Positions 1 to 6,635 of a stretch of 16,077 bases of DNA are shown piece after piece; the first letter of the stretch is position 1, and each line of letters begins with the position of its first letter. This DNA comes from Rhodobacterales bacterium (GTDB taxonomy: Bacteria > Pseudomonadota > Alphaproteobacteria > Rhodobacterales > Rhodobacteraceae): NCBI GenBank assembly GCA_013298675.1, contig JAAFIJ010000024.1:1-16077 (forward strand). Reading direction: 5' to 3'. Position numbers and translations under genes: made by a program. The notes under the pieces were generated by a model. It worked only from the letters and a program-made list of their open reading frames with translations, was not told the origin of the DNA and did not search any database.

Positions 1-824
1 AAACCTGACCGCCAATCCGGCCGCTTTATTCCAAAATCCCGTTCAAGCGCCCCGCAATCCAGCCGCGAATTCGCCGGGCGCTTGGCCGGTGTCGGATAGG
101 CCGAACTTGGGATATCGTTGACCTTGCAGCCCAACCCTGCGCGCAGCATGATCTCACGCGCAAAATCGGCCCATGAACAATCTGGCGCACCTGCAAAGTG
201 ATAGGTACCGCCGTCAGCGCCCGCAGCCATCGCTACCGCTGCCGTATAAAGCGCATCAGCAATCGCAGCCGCGGGTGTTGGGCCGCCGATTTGATCGGCA
301 ACAACGTTCAGGCTTTCACGCTCTGCCCCAAGGCGCAGCATGGTCTTGACGAAATTCGCCCCATGTGCCGAGACGACCCATGAGGTGCGCAAGATCAAAT
401 GATTGCCGCCCGCCGCCCGCACGGCTTGTTCACCCGCCAATTTCGTACGCCCATAAGCCCCCAAAGGGGCCAGAGGATGATCCACCTCAAACGCCTGTTC
501 GCCCGCGCCGTCAAAGACGTAGTCGGTCGAGATATGTAAAAACGGCACACCTTTGGACGCAGCTGCGTGCGCCATAGCGCCGGGCGCATCGCCGTTGACG
601 ATAAGTGCAGCAGCCTCTTCGGTCTCTGCCTTATCGACAGCGGTCCACGCGGCGGCGTTTATCACAACGTCGCAATCGCTCGCGGCAATCGCCGCGGCGC
701 AGGCGACAGGGTTTGACAAATCAGCCTGATCTCGCCCCAAAAACACTGCATCAATACCCGCAGGTGCCCGAAGCGCCAACTCTTGCGCAACTTGGCCTGT
801 CCTGCCAAAAACCAAAACTTTCAT
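1..824 (-). CDS. rfbD: dTDP-4-dehydrorhamnose reductase RfbD/RmlD (partial, 3' end off the left edge)
   Basis: Last enzyme of dTDP-L-rhamnose synthesis: NAD(P)H-dependent reduction of dTDP-4-keto-L-rhamnose in the cytoplasm. My reading of the minus strand from the ATG at 824 starts MKVLVFGRTGQVAQEL, an SDR nucleotide-binding loop at residues 7-13 (the third glycine of GxxGxxG is alanine here). It continues with NAAAWTAVD (56-64), STDYVFDG (99-106) and the catalytic YxxxK as YGRTK (124-128). About 274 residues are visible and no stop is reached, so only the extreme C-terminus is missing (the family is usually a little under 300 residues). The ATG overlaps the stop of the upstream membrane-protein gene by 4 bp (ATGA), and GGAAG lies about 9 nt upstream. 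It belongs to the rfbC-rfbB-membrane protein-rfbD unit. Identification is firm. Confidence 0.95.
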   Translation of the reverse strand, partial: MKVLVFGRTGQVAQELALRAPAGIDAVFLGRDQADLSNPVACAAAIAASDCDVVINAAAWTAVDKAETEEAAALIVNGDAPGAMAHAAASKGVPFLHISTDYVFDGAGEQAFEVDHPLAPLGAYGRTKLAGEQAVRAAGGNHLILRTSWVVSAHGANFVKTMLRLGAERESLNVVADQIGGPTPAAAIADALYTAAVAMAAGADGGTYHFAGAPDCSWADFAREIMLRAGLGCKVNDIPSSAYPTPAKRPANSRLDCGALERDFGIKRPDWRSG

Positions 825-1288
825 ACCGTTTTCTTCCAAAAATAGATCCAAAGCGCCAAAGCCCAGACGGCAAGCTCTGCCAAAAACGTCCAGTGCAGGA
901 CAAAGGAAATAATCCAATGCGAATAGGCGGCTGGTACCTCTGTCAACACAAAGAGGTTGCTCGCCATGGGCCAAGCCCAATTGATCCCGCCTGCAATCGT
1001 ATCGAGGATCAAATGGAGAAAAATCGATGTGTAAAACACAGCGCCTGTCGCAAGCAGTCCAAACCTGTAAAGGATCGGCAAGGTGACAAGTGCGATCCCG
1101 GCCCAAACTGCTGGAATATGCGGCCAATAATGATGATGATGCACAGACCCTTGATCGACAAAATGGAACCAAAACATATCGGCATCGGGCAACACGGATC
1201 CGATCAACGCCGCTGGCATCAGATATTTCACCGGGCCGCGCCAACTGCGCGCCAAGACATATCCCGATGGCAGATGCGCCGTCAGCAT
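821..1288 (-). CDS. Small membrane protein, YdjM/DUF457-like putative metal-dependent hydrolase
   Basis: A protein of 155 residues if it starts at the ATG at 1288, which overlaps the rfbB stop by one base (TGATG) and has AAAGG 4 nt upstream. A longer in-frame version from 1348 would lie inside rfbB and adds nothing conserved. It has roughly four hydrophobic stretches (about 22-40, 60-78, 80-98 and 122-150). Polar residues typical of the YdjM/DUF457 'membrane-bound metal-dependent hydrolase' group are visible: H5 in AHLPSGY, LPDAD (33-37), a histidine cluster HHHH (50-53) and HLILD (92-96). These His/Asp residues could bind a metal at the membrane, but the family has no established reaction. 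Its stop overlaps the rfbD start by 4 bp, so it is translationally coupled on both sides. A role on a lipid-linked rhamnose glycan is only inference. Family assignment is by motif memory. Confidence 0.75.
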   Translation of the reverse strand: MLTAHLPSGYVLARSWRGPVKYLMPAALIGSVLPDADMFWFHFVDQGSVHHHHYWPHIPAVWAGIALVTLPILYRFGLLATGAVFYTSIFLHLILDTIAGGINWAWPMASNLFVLTEVPAAYSHWIISFVLHWTFLAELAVWALALWIYFWKKTV

Positions 1289-2328
1289 CAGGCCTTTACC
1301 CCCAACCGCACACCAACGCCTGCGCGGGCCTGCAAGGGTTTCCACCATGCCTCATTGTCCAGATACCATTGAACGGTTTTCTCCAAACCTTCCTCAACCG
1401 TCACCGATGGGCGCCAGCCGAGTTCGTTGCGGATGCGCGACGGGTCAATCGCATAGCGCGCGTCATGGCCGGGTCGGTCGGTCACATAGGTGATCTGATC
1501 GGCGTAGGGTTTGGCTTTTGGCCGCTTTTGATCAAGGATTGCGCAGATGGTTTTCACCAGATCGATATTGCGCCGCTCATTCTCGCCGCCGATGTTATAG
1601 CTGCGGCCCAAAACGCCTTTTTGCACCACCAACAGCAACGCATCGGCGTGATCTTCGACATAAAGCCAATCGCGGACGTTCTCACCCCCGCCGTAAACCG
1701 GAATGGGCTTTCCCGCCAAAGCGTTCAAAATGACCACCGGCACCAGCTTTTCCGGGAAATGAAAGGGGCCGTAGTTGTTTGAACAGTTGGTCAATACCAC
1801 CGGCAGGCCGTAAGTTTCATGCCAAGCGCGCACCAAATGATCAGACGCCGCCTTGGACGCAGAATAGGGGCTGCGCGGATCATAGGGGGTTTCTTCGGTA
1901 AACTGCCCGGTGTCGCCAAGCGAGCCGAACACCTCATCGGTCGAGATATGATGAAAGCGGAAATTTGCAGGCCTGCCTGCTGCGACCCAATAGGCGCGCG
2001 CCGCCTCTAGCATGTTGTAGGTGCCGTTGATGTTGGTCAAAATGAAATCGCCCGGGCCGTCGATCGAACGGTCAACATGGCTTTCGGCGGCAAGATGCAT
2101 CACCGCATCGGGTTTGTGCAGCGCAAAAATCTCATCCAAGCGGGTACGGTCGCGGATATCTGCCTGCTCAAAGGAATACTGGTTGGAACCTGACACACTC
2201 GCCACATTGTCCAAGCATGCGGCATAGGTCATCGCATCAAGGTTCACCACTTCATGCCCACGCGCTACGGCCAGACGCACCACCGCAGAGCCGATAAACC
2301 CCGCACCACCTGTTACCAGCAGTTTCAT
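1288..2328 (-). CDS. rfbB: dTDP-glucose 4,6-dehydratase RfbB/RmlB
   Basis: Converts dTDP-D-glucose to dTDP-4-keto-6-deoxy-D-glucose using tightly bound NAD+, the second step of dTDP-L-rhamnose synthesis. The 346-residue protein has the extended-SDR fold with TGGAGFIGS at 6-14, HLAAESHVDRSI (78-89), the catalytic STDEVFG (129-135) with Asp130-type Thr/Asp/Glu residues, and YSASK (155-159) with the catalytic Tyr and Lys. SNNYGPFHFPEKL, which follows, is typical of RmlB. The length is normal for the family. The ATG at 2328 is one base after the rfbC stop and has GGGAG about 10 nt upstream inside rfbC. The stop overlaps the next gene by one base. The C-terminal tail after WYLDNEAWW is somewhat variable, as usual. 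No ambiguity. Confidence 0.97.
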   Translation of the reverse strand: MKLLVTGGAGFIGSAVVRLAVARGHEVVNLDAMTYAACLDNVASVSGSNQYSFEQADIRDRTRLDEIFALHKPDAVMHLAAESHVDRSIDGPGDFILTNINGTYNMLEAARAYWVAAGRPANFRFHHISTDEVFGSLGDTGQFTEETPYDPRSPYSASKAASDHLVRAWHETYGLPVVLTNCSNNYGPFHFPEKLVPVVILNALAGKPIPVYGGGENVRDWLYVEDHADALLLVVQKGVLGRSYNIGGENERRNIDLVKTICAILDQKRPKAKPYADQITYVTDRPGHDARYAIDPSRIRNELGWRPSVTVEEGLEKTVQWYLDNEAWWKPLQARAGVGVRLGVKA

Positions 2329-2329
2329 G

Positions 2330-2893
2330 TTACGCTTTCTCCCACAGGAAGGGTGATTTGAAATCGTTCAAAAGGGGTGCGACCTGATCTTTGGCGGAAA
2401 GTGTCGGTACTTCTGTCAGGCCCCAATCGATACCAATTGTCGGATCATCCCAGCGAATGCCGCCATCGCAGTCGGGCGCGTAGACGTCGCTGCATTTATA
2501 CTGAACCTCAGTATCTGCCATGCGCGTGACAAAACCATGAAGAAATCCACGCGGAACCAACAGCTGTCTGCCGTTTTCTAAAGATAGTTCAATACCAAAC
2601 CATTTTCCATAAGTCGGCGAACCAACGCGAATATCGACCGCAACGTCAAAGATCGATCCACGCGTGCAGCGCACCAGTTTGTCTTGAGCATGCGGGGGCG
2701 ACTGGTAGTGCAGACCGCGCAACGTGCCTGCCTTTGCGGACATGGAATGGTTGTCTTGTACAAAGTGAATGTTAAGCCCCAACTCGGCCATCCGGTTTGC
2801 GTTCCAGGTTTCGGAAAACCATCCGCGATCATCGCCAAATTTCTTAGGCGTCAAAACGACCACGCCGTCTAACGAAGTATGTTCAATTTGCAT
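2330..2893 (-). CDS. rfbC: dTDP-4-dehydrorhamnose 3,5-epimerase RfbC/RmlC
   Basis: Cofactor-free cupin that epimerises C3 and C5 of dTDP-4-keto-6-deoxy-D-glucose, the third step to dTDP-L-rhamnose. The 187 residues match the usual length. Visible motifs in order are FGDDRGWFSETW (19-30), QDNHS (46-50), LRGLHYQ with the catalytic-base His62 (58-64), KLVRCTRGSIFDVAVDIR (72-89), VPRGFLHGF (113-121), YKCSDVYAP (132-140) with the active-site Tyr, and GIRWDDP (145-151). It is the first gene of the tightly packed rhamnose set, with a 1 bp gap to rfbB. The upstream flippase gene ends 85 bp before the rfbC start on the same strand. I found no convincing -35/-10 pair in that gap, so rfbC may be read from upstream. 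Confidence 0.97.
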   Translation of the reverse strand: MQIEHTSLDGVVVLTPKKFGDDRGWFSETWNANRMAELGLNIHFVQDNHSMSAKAGTLRGLHYQSPPHAQDKLVRCTRGSIFDVAVDIRVGSPTYGKWFGIELSLENGRQLLVPRGFLHGFVTRMADTEVQYKCSDVYAPDCDGGIRWDDPTIGIDWGLTEVPTLSAKDQVAPLLNDFKSPFLWEKA

Positions 2894-2978
2894 TCTAACC
2901 CAACCAAAATTTCGAAACTTGTTTGCACTCTAAAGGAATAGACCAAGTTTGCGGCCATACCTCGCCACGATCATGGCA
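2894..2978 (-). other. Intergenic gap between flippase and rfbC
   Basis: 85 bp separates the flippase stop from the rfbC start. It contains the 8-bp palindrome TTTCGAAA at 2910-2917 and is more AT-rich than the genes on either side. I saw no rho-independent terminator (no GC stem followed by a T run) and no good sigma-70 promoter on the minus strand. Read-through from the flippase gene into rfbC is therefore plausible but unproven. Confidence 0.4.
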
Positions 2979-4331
2979 TTAAAACGATGTCATCGACCCC
3001 ATGTTTGCCAAATAGGCCAGAACAACCAAGACCAGCGCCAGGCCAAAGAACAGGACATCATTCAGCGGATCCCAGACCTTGTGTTTGATTGCCAGAAGCA
3101 CAATTGCGGGATGCAGCAGCAGCATAGCCGCCCCTTGGGCCAGCAGCGCGCCCTCTAGCCCGCCCCAACGAACACCCAGCAAGAATGCCGTCGTTTGCAC
3201 AAGGGCCTTGGTCGCTTGCAGCCAGAAATAGGTTTTCGTATCGCCTGCCGCCAGCGCCGATTGATCATAGGTCATGCCCACGGCCTCGACCATCTGAACG
3301 CAAGCAACCACGACCACGATCATCCCCGCCATCGCATAGCGCGCGTCGTACAAAAGCCCCACCAGCGGTACACCAATCACCGCCAAAAGCCCCAGCAACA
3401 CCAAAGTGCCCCCCGTCAAGGAAAACCGCAGTTTGCGCAACTTGGCAAAGTCCTGGGCAGAGTTTGTCGGGTGGTGGTCGCGGTAAAGTGGGATCATGAT
3501 GCGGCTATTGACCGAGCGCGCCAACATCAGTGGAAACGACGCAAGAAAGAAGCCAATGTTGTATACTCCCAGCTCTTCTTTGCCCAAAAAGTGACCAAAG
3601 ATTGCTTTATCGCCCTGTGACAGCAAAAAGCCGCAGGCAGTTGACATAAATATCCATTTGCCAAAATGGATCAACTCGGACCCCGCAGCTTTGTCCCAGT
3701 GGAACCGGTTGCGTGGGCCGGGCAGGTAAAACCACGTCAGGAACAGTTTGGCGAATGCCCCGATAATCGCGCCAATGACCAAGGCCCAGACAGAGCGGAT
3801 TTCAAACGCCAGACCAATCATCGCAATCATTCCAATCACTTGCGAGATCAAGTCCAGCAGGGTCACCCGCCCCAGCAGCAAATGGCGGTTGGCGGTATCA
3901 ATGCGTGTTGGGTTAAAGCCTGCAATAAACAAGGTCAGTCCCGCCACGGGCAACAACTGTAGCAACTCTGGCGCGTCATAAAGGCGCGCCAAGGGCCACG
4001 CCAATCCGCAGGTGACCAACCAAAGCATCGCACCGCGAAAGGCGTGAATGGTAAAGGCCGTGTCAAGGAACGCCGGATCATCTCCCCGTTTGCTCTGGCT
4101 GATAGAGGCCGACACACCGACATCCGAAAACATCACCATGCCCACCAAGACCACCGACACCAGCGCCATGATGCCAAAGGCTTCGGGCGCCAACAACCGC
4201 GCCAAGATCAGGTTTGATACCAACCGCAGTCCCTGCGTGAGCGCATAAGAGCCGGCAGTCAAAGCCGACCCACGCATCGCGCGCGCAAACAGGTTTTGCC
4301 CTGCCGAGGTATTTTGGTCTGGTGCGGTCAT
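2979..4331 (-). CDS. Polysaccharide flippase, Wzx/MOP superfamily
   Basis: Integral membrane protein of 450 residues that probably moves lipid-linked oligosaccharide units across the inner membrane for a surface polysaccharide. The N-terminus after ~20 polar residues reads GSALTAGSYALTQGLRLVSN followed by LILARLLAPEAFGIMALV, the hallmark opening of the polysaccharide-synthesis (MOP/Wzx, O-antigen flippase) family, in which an 'LARLLxPExFGxxAL' segment is diagnostic. About a dozen hydrophobic helices follow, with FGKWIFMSTACGFLLSQGDKAIFG near the middle, also typical. I chose the ATG at 4331. An open frame extends upstream to a TTG at 4424, but that stretch is proline/arginine rich and unlike the family; the SD for 4331 is weak. 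It is divergent from the GT4 gene and upstream of rfbC, so it likely serves a rhamnose-containing glycan. The substrate cannot be told from sequence. Confidence 0.9.
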   Translation of the reverse strand: MTAPDQNTSAGQNLFARAMRGSALTAGSYALTQGLRLVSNLILARLLAPEAFGIMALVSVVLVGMVMFSDVGVSASISQSKRGDDPAFLDTAFTIHAFRGAMLWLVTCGLAWPLARLYDAPELLQLLPVAGLTLFIAGFNPTRIDTANRHLLLGRVTLLDLISQVIGMIAMIGLAFEIRSVWALVIGAIIGAFAKLFLTWFYLPGPRNRFHWDKAAGSELIHFGKWIFMSTACGFLLSQGDKAIFGHFLGKEELGVYNIGFFLASFPLMLARSVNSRIMIPLYRDHHPTNSAQDFAKLRKLRFSLTGGTLVLLGLLAVIGVPLVGLLYDARYAMAGMIVVVVACVQMVEAVGMTYDQSALAAGDTKTYFWLQATKALVQTTAFLLGVRWGGLEGALLAQGAAMLLLHPAIVLLAIKHKVWDPLNDVLFFGLALVLVVLAYLANMGSMTSF

Positions 4332-4585
4332 TGCGCTGTGCTGCTCGATATTCGGGGTGGGTCGGGGGTTACGTGCCAAAGGAAAGGTCGCGGCGACCCT
4401 AGGCGTCTGCGACCCTCGGGTCAATCAAACCAAGGCGCCAAGTGTGCCAAATTCAGGGGAAATACCCGCAGAATTCGGGGGGAATTTTCGTCAACAGAAA
4501 ACCCTTCTTAATGCCTTACCTTTGCCCCATGATCGCGGTACTTGCCGCATCAACATGCGGTGTACTCGTTCAGTTCGGTCTTTCG
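4332..4585. promoter_or_regulatory. Divergent control region between flippase and GT4 genes, rich in short repeats
   Basis: 254 bp between two divergent polysaccharide genes, so both promoters should lie here or nearby. Visible structure: the 13-bp inverted repeat GGTCGC-G-GCGACC (4386-4398); an 8-bp direct repeat GCGACCCT at 4393-4400 and 4409-4416 (16 bp apart); the inverted repeat GACCC-TC-GGGTC (4411-4422); two AATTC-plus-G-run elements at 4450-4463 and 4472-4486 (22 bp apart), the second being a perfect AATTC/GAATT inverted repeat; and hairpins in 4535-4560. TTGACG occurs on the minus strand (4494-4489), but no good -10 follows at normal spacing. No canonical promoter could be assigned for either gene. 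Confidence 0.5.
4535..4560 (+). promoter_or_regulatory. Two mutually exclusive hairpins in the GT4 leader
   Basis: GCGG (4535-4538) can pair with CCGC (4545-4548). The same CCGC, as part of CCGCAT (4545-4550), pairs perfectly with ATGCGG (4555-4560) across the loop CAAC. Only one of these stems can form at a time. The second stem ends 25 nt before the GT4 start codon. There is no T run after it, so it is not an intrinsic terminator. A regulatory role is inference; short stems of this kind also arise by chance in GC-rich DNA. Confidence 0.3.
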
Positions 4586-5815
4586 ATGAAAATTGCCTAT
4601 CTCGTCAATACCTATCCAAAGCCGTCGCACACCTTTATCCGCCGCGAAATTGCAGCGATTGAAAGGCTTGGGGTGCAGGTGCACCGTTTTGCCATGCGCG
4701 ATGACACAACTGCTTTGGTGGATGCCGGGGATAAGGCAGAAAACGCCCGGACGGAACATGTCTTGAACCAAGGGCTGACCCGACTGCTGCCAAAGGCGCT
4801 GTCTTGGATGGTGCATCAGCCGCGCAAATCGTTGCAGAGTTTGCGCCTTGCCCTGCGCTGCGGTGCCAATGGTGCTGCGGGTGGACCGGGCACAGGCGGA
4901 CGGTTGCGGCATTTGATATACCTGCTTGAGGCGGCTTATGTCGCCCAGCGCTGTTCTGAGGCGGACATTCACCACATTCACGCACATTTCGGCACCAACT
5001 CGGCCACGGTCGCAATGTTGACCCATGCGCTGGGGGGGCCGACCTATAGTTTTACTGTCCACGGTCCCGAAGAATTTGATGCTCCGCGCGCGCTATCCTT
5101 TCCCGAAAAGATCAAACGCGCCGCTTTTGTCGTGGCGATATCCAGTTTTGGGCGCAGCCAGTTGTTTCGCTGGTCGGACCTTGCCGATTGGCCAAAGATA
5201 AACGTCGTCCATTGTGGCATTGACATCGACCGCTTTGCCGAAGTGGCACCCCTGCCTCAAGGGGCACCAAAGTTGGTGGCAATCGGGCGACTGTCAGAGC
5301 AAAAGGGCTTTCCCCTGCTGATCCAAGCGATGGTTCTTGCGGTCAAGCATACCCCAGAGCTGCATCTTGCCATTTGCGGGGACGGTGAATTGCGCCCGAT
5401 GATAGAGGCGGAAATTGCTGCGCATAACCTGGCAGGTCACATCACCCTGCTGGGATGGCGCGATGAGGCTGGCGTACGCCGTGCCATTGCCGAGGCGCAG
5501 GCGTTGATCCTGCCATCCTTTGCCGAAGGTTTGCCGATGGTGGTGATGGAGGCGATGGCCTCTGCCCGTCCGATCATCGCCACCTGTATCAACGGCGTGC
5601 CCGAACTGGTCACAGCGTCCGAAGGCTGGCTTGTGCCCGCAGGAGATGCACAGGCGCTTGCCAATGCGATCACCGAATTGGCAAATACCCCAAGCGAGAG
5701 GTTGGCACGAATGGGCCAATCGGCGCGGTTGCGGGTATTTGACCGCCATGACGCGAACACAGAGGCCGCAAAGTTGGTTGAGCTGTTTTCGGCCACGTTA
5801 AATACTGCCGCCTAA
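4586..5815 (+). CDS. GT4-family glycosyltransferase, WcaL-like (exopolysaccharide synthesis)
   Basis: 409 residues, a cytoplasmic or membrane-associated GT-B retaining glycosyltransferase that probably adds a sugar to a lipid-linked glycan. The N-terminus MKIAYLVNTYPKPSHTFIRREI and the HAHFGTNSA segment (132-140) are characteristic of the colanic-acid WcaL-like group. FTVHGPEEFDAP (156-167) and VVHCGIDIDRF (207-217) follow. The C-terminal nucleotide-sugar domain has GRLSEQKG (234-241), ICGDGELR (263-270) and the EX7E motif EGLPMVVME (314-322). I chose ATG 4586 because homologues start at this point. The frame stays open upstream to 4442, and an ATG at 4511 would add a short hydrophobic leader, but neither has a Shine-Dalgarno site; 4586 itself also lacks a clear one. 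It is followed 37 bp later by the GT2-like gene on the same strand. Donor and acceptor are unknown. Confidence 0.9.
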   Translation: MKIAYLVNTYPKPSHTFIRREIAAIERLGVQVHRFAMRDDTTALVDAGDKAENARTEHVLNQGLTRLLPKALSWMVHQPRKSLQSLRLALRCGANGAAGGPGTGGRLRHLIYLLEAAYVAQRCSEADIHHIHAHFGTNSATVAMLTHALGGPTYSFTVHGPEEFDAPRALSFPEKIKRAAFVVAISSFGRSQLFRWSDLADWPKINVVHCGIDIDRFAEVAPLPQGAPKLVAIGRLSEQKGFPLLIQAMVLAVKHTPELHLAICGDGELRPMIEAEIAAHNLAGHITLLGWRDEAGVRRAIAEAQALILPSFAEGLPMVVMEAMASARPIIATCINGVPELVTASEGWLVPAGDAQALANAITELANTPSERLARMGQSARLRVFDRHDANTEAAKLVELFSATLNTAA

Positions 5816-5852
5816 CTCTTTGGGCCCCTAAACGAGACGATATGAGGAACCG

Positions 5853-6635
5853 ATGAATTTCGAAGTTGTTTGCGCAAGCCACAATGACACCATCCTGAAC
5901 GCCAATCTGGCGCGCTCGCCGATGCTTCGCGATGGTTTGGTCAAGCTGCATCTGGAACGCGGAGCGCCTTCCGCAGGGGTGGCCTATAACGCCGCCCTTG
6001 ATGCGACGTCCGCCCCTATTATCGTTTTTGCCCACCATGATGTGTATTTCCCCAAAGGTTGGGAAACCCAACTTGCCGCGCGAATTGCTGAACTGGACGC
6101 GCATGATCCAAATTGGGCGCTGTTTGGATCATTTGGGGTGGGTCTGGATCATTCGCATATCGGGCCGGTCTGGTCGTCGTCGATTGGGTTGATCGTGGGA
6201 CGCGTCCCTGTGGCCCCAACCGAAGTGCAATCCTTTGACGAGATGGTGATCATCTTGCGCCGTGCGAGCGGTATCCGTTTTGATGCGGATTTGCCCGGGT
6301 GGCATATGTACGGCACCGATATTGTGACCCAAGCCCGTGCCAAAGGACTACACGCCTATGCGGGCGCTTTGCCGACCATCCACAACGACCGCTACCATGA
6401 TGCCCTGAAAGAAGACTTTGTGGAGTGTTATCAGTACATGCGCCGCAAATGGCGCGACCGCTTGCCCCTGCGCACGCCGATCATCAAGATCAGCCGATCT
6501 GGCCTGCATCTGTTGCGCAACCGCTGGCGCGACCGGTCTTCTGAAGAGTTTCGCGCGAACATGTCGGTGGGGATTCACCACCCCCCCGAAAGGCTGGCAG
6601 AGCTTTGTGGTTGGTCAGAGTTGACCCACAATTAG
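5853..6635 (+). CDS. GT2-like glycosyltransferase (Glyco_tranf_2_5 / StrF-type fold)
   Basis: 260 residues. The start is well supported by GAGGAAC at 5844-5850 just before the ATG. The N-terminus (FEVVCASHNDTILNANLARS) and the segment GVAYNAALDATSAPIIVFAHHDVYFP (42-67) fit a GT-A fold glycosyltransferase. HHDV (61-64) stands where the metal-binding DxD lies in other GT2 enzymes, as in the StrF-like Glyco_tranf_2_5 group. SFDEMVI (127-133) and GWHMYGTDI (149-157) resemble that group's acceptor/catalytic region. The C-terminal ~60 residues are Arg-rich and basic, which may help it sit at the membrane. It probably forms an operon with the GT4 gene 37 bp upstream and acts on the same polysaccharide. 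Its stop shares bases with the convergent SGNH gene. Family assignment is fairly good; the specific sugar is unknown. Confidence 0.8.
   Translation: MNFEVVCASHNDTILNANLARSPMLRDGLVKLHLERGAPSAGVAYNAALDATSAPIIVFAHHDVYFPKGWETQLAARIAELDAHDPNWALFGSFGVGLDHSHIGPVWSSSIGLIVGRVPVAPTEVQSFDEMVIILRRASGIRFDADLPGWHMYGTDIVTQARAKGLHAYAGALPTIHNDRYHDALKEDFVECYQYMRRKWRDRLPLRTPIIKISRSGLHLLRNRWRDRSSEEFRANMSVGIHHPPERLAELCGWSELTHN

Noticed and set aside
605..1372. A long plus-strand open frame antisense to rfbD, the membrane protein gene and the end of rfbB.
   Set aside because: The translation is rich in Arg, Gln, Pro and His with no domain pattern, while the minus strand encodes clear conserved proteins throughout.
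4332..4424. Extension of the flippase to a TTG at 4424.
   Set aside because: The added 31 residues are polar and Pro/Arg rich, start with a poor codon, lie over the repeat cluster and do not resemble flippase N-termini.
4442..4585. Upstream extension of the GT4 gene; from ATG 4511 it would read as a hydrophobic, signal-like leader (MPYLCPMIAVLAAS...).
   Set aside because: WcaL-like enzymes start at the MKIAYLVNTYP segment, no ribosome site supports 4442 or 4511, and the stretch overlaps the repeats and hairpins of the divergent region. An N-terminal anchor cannot be fully excluded.
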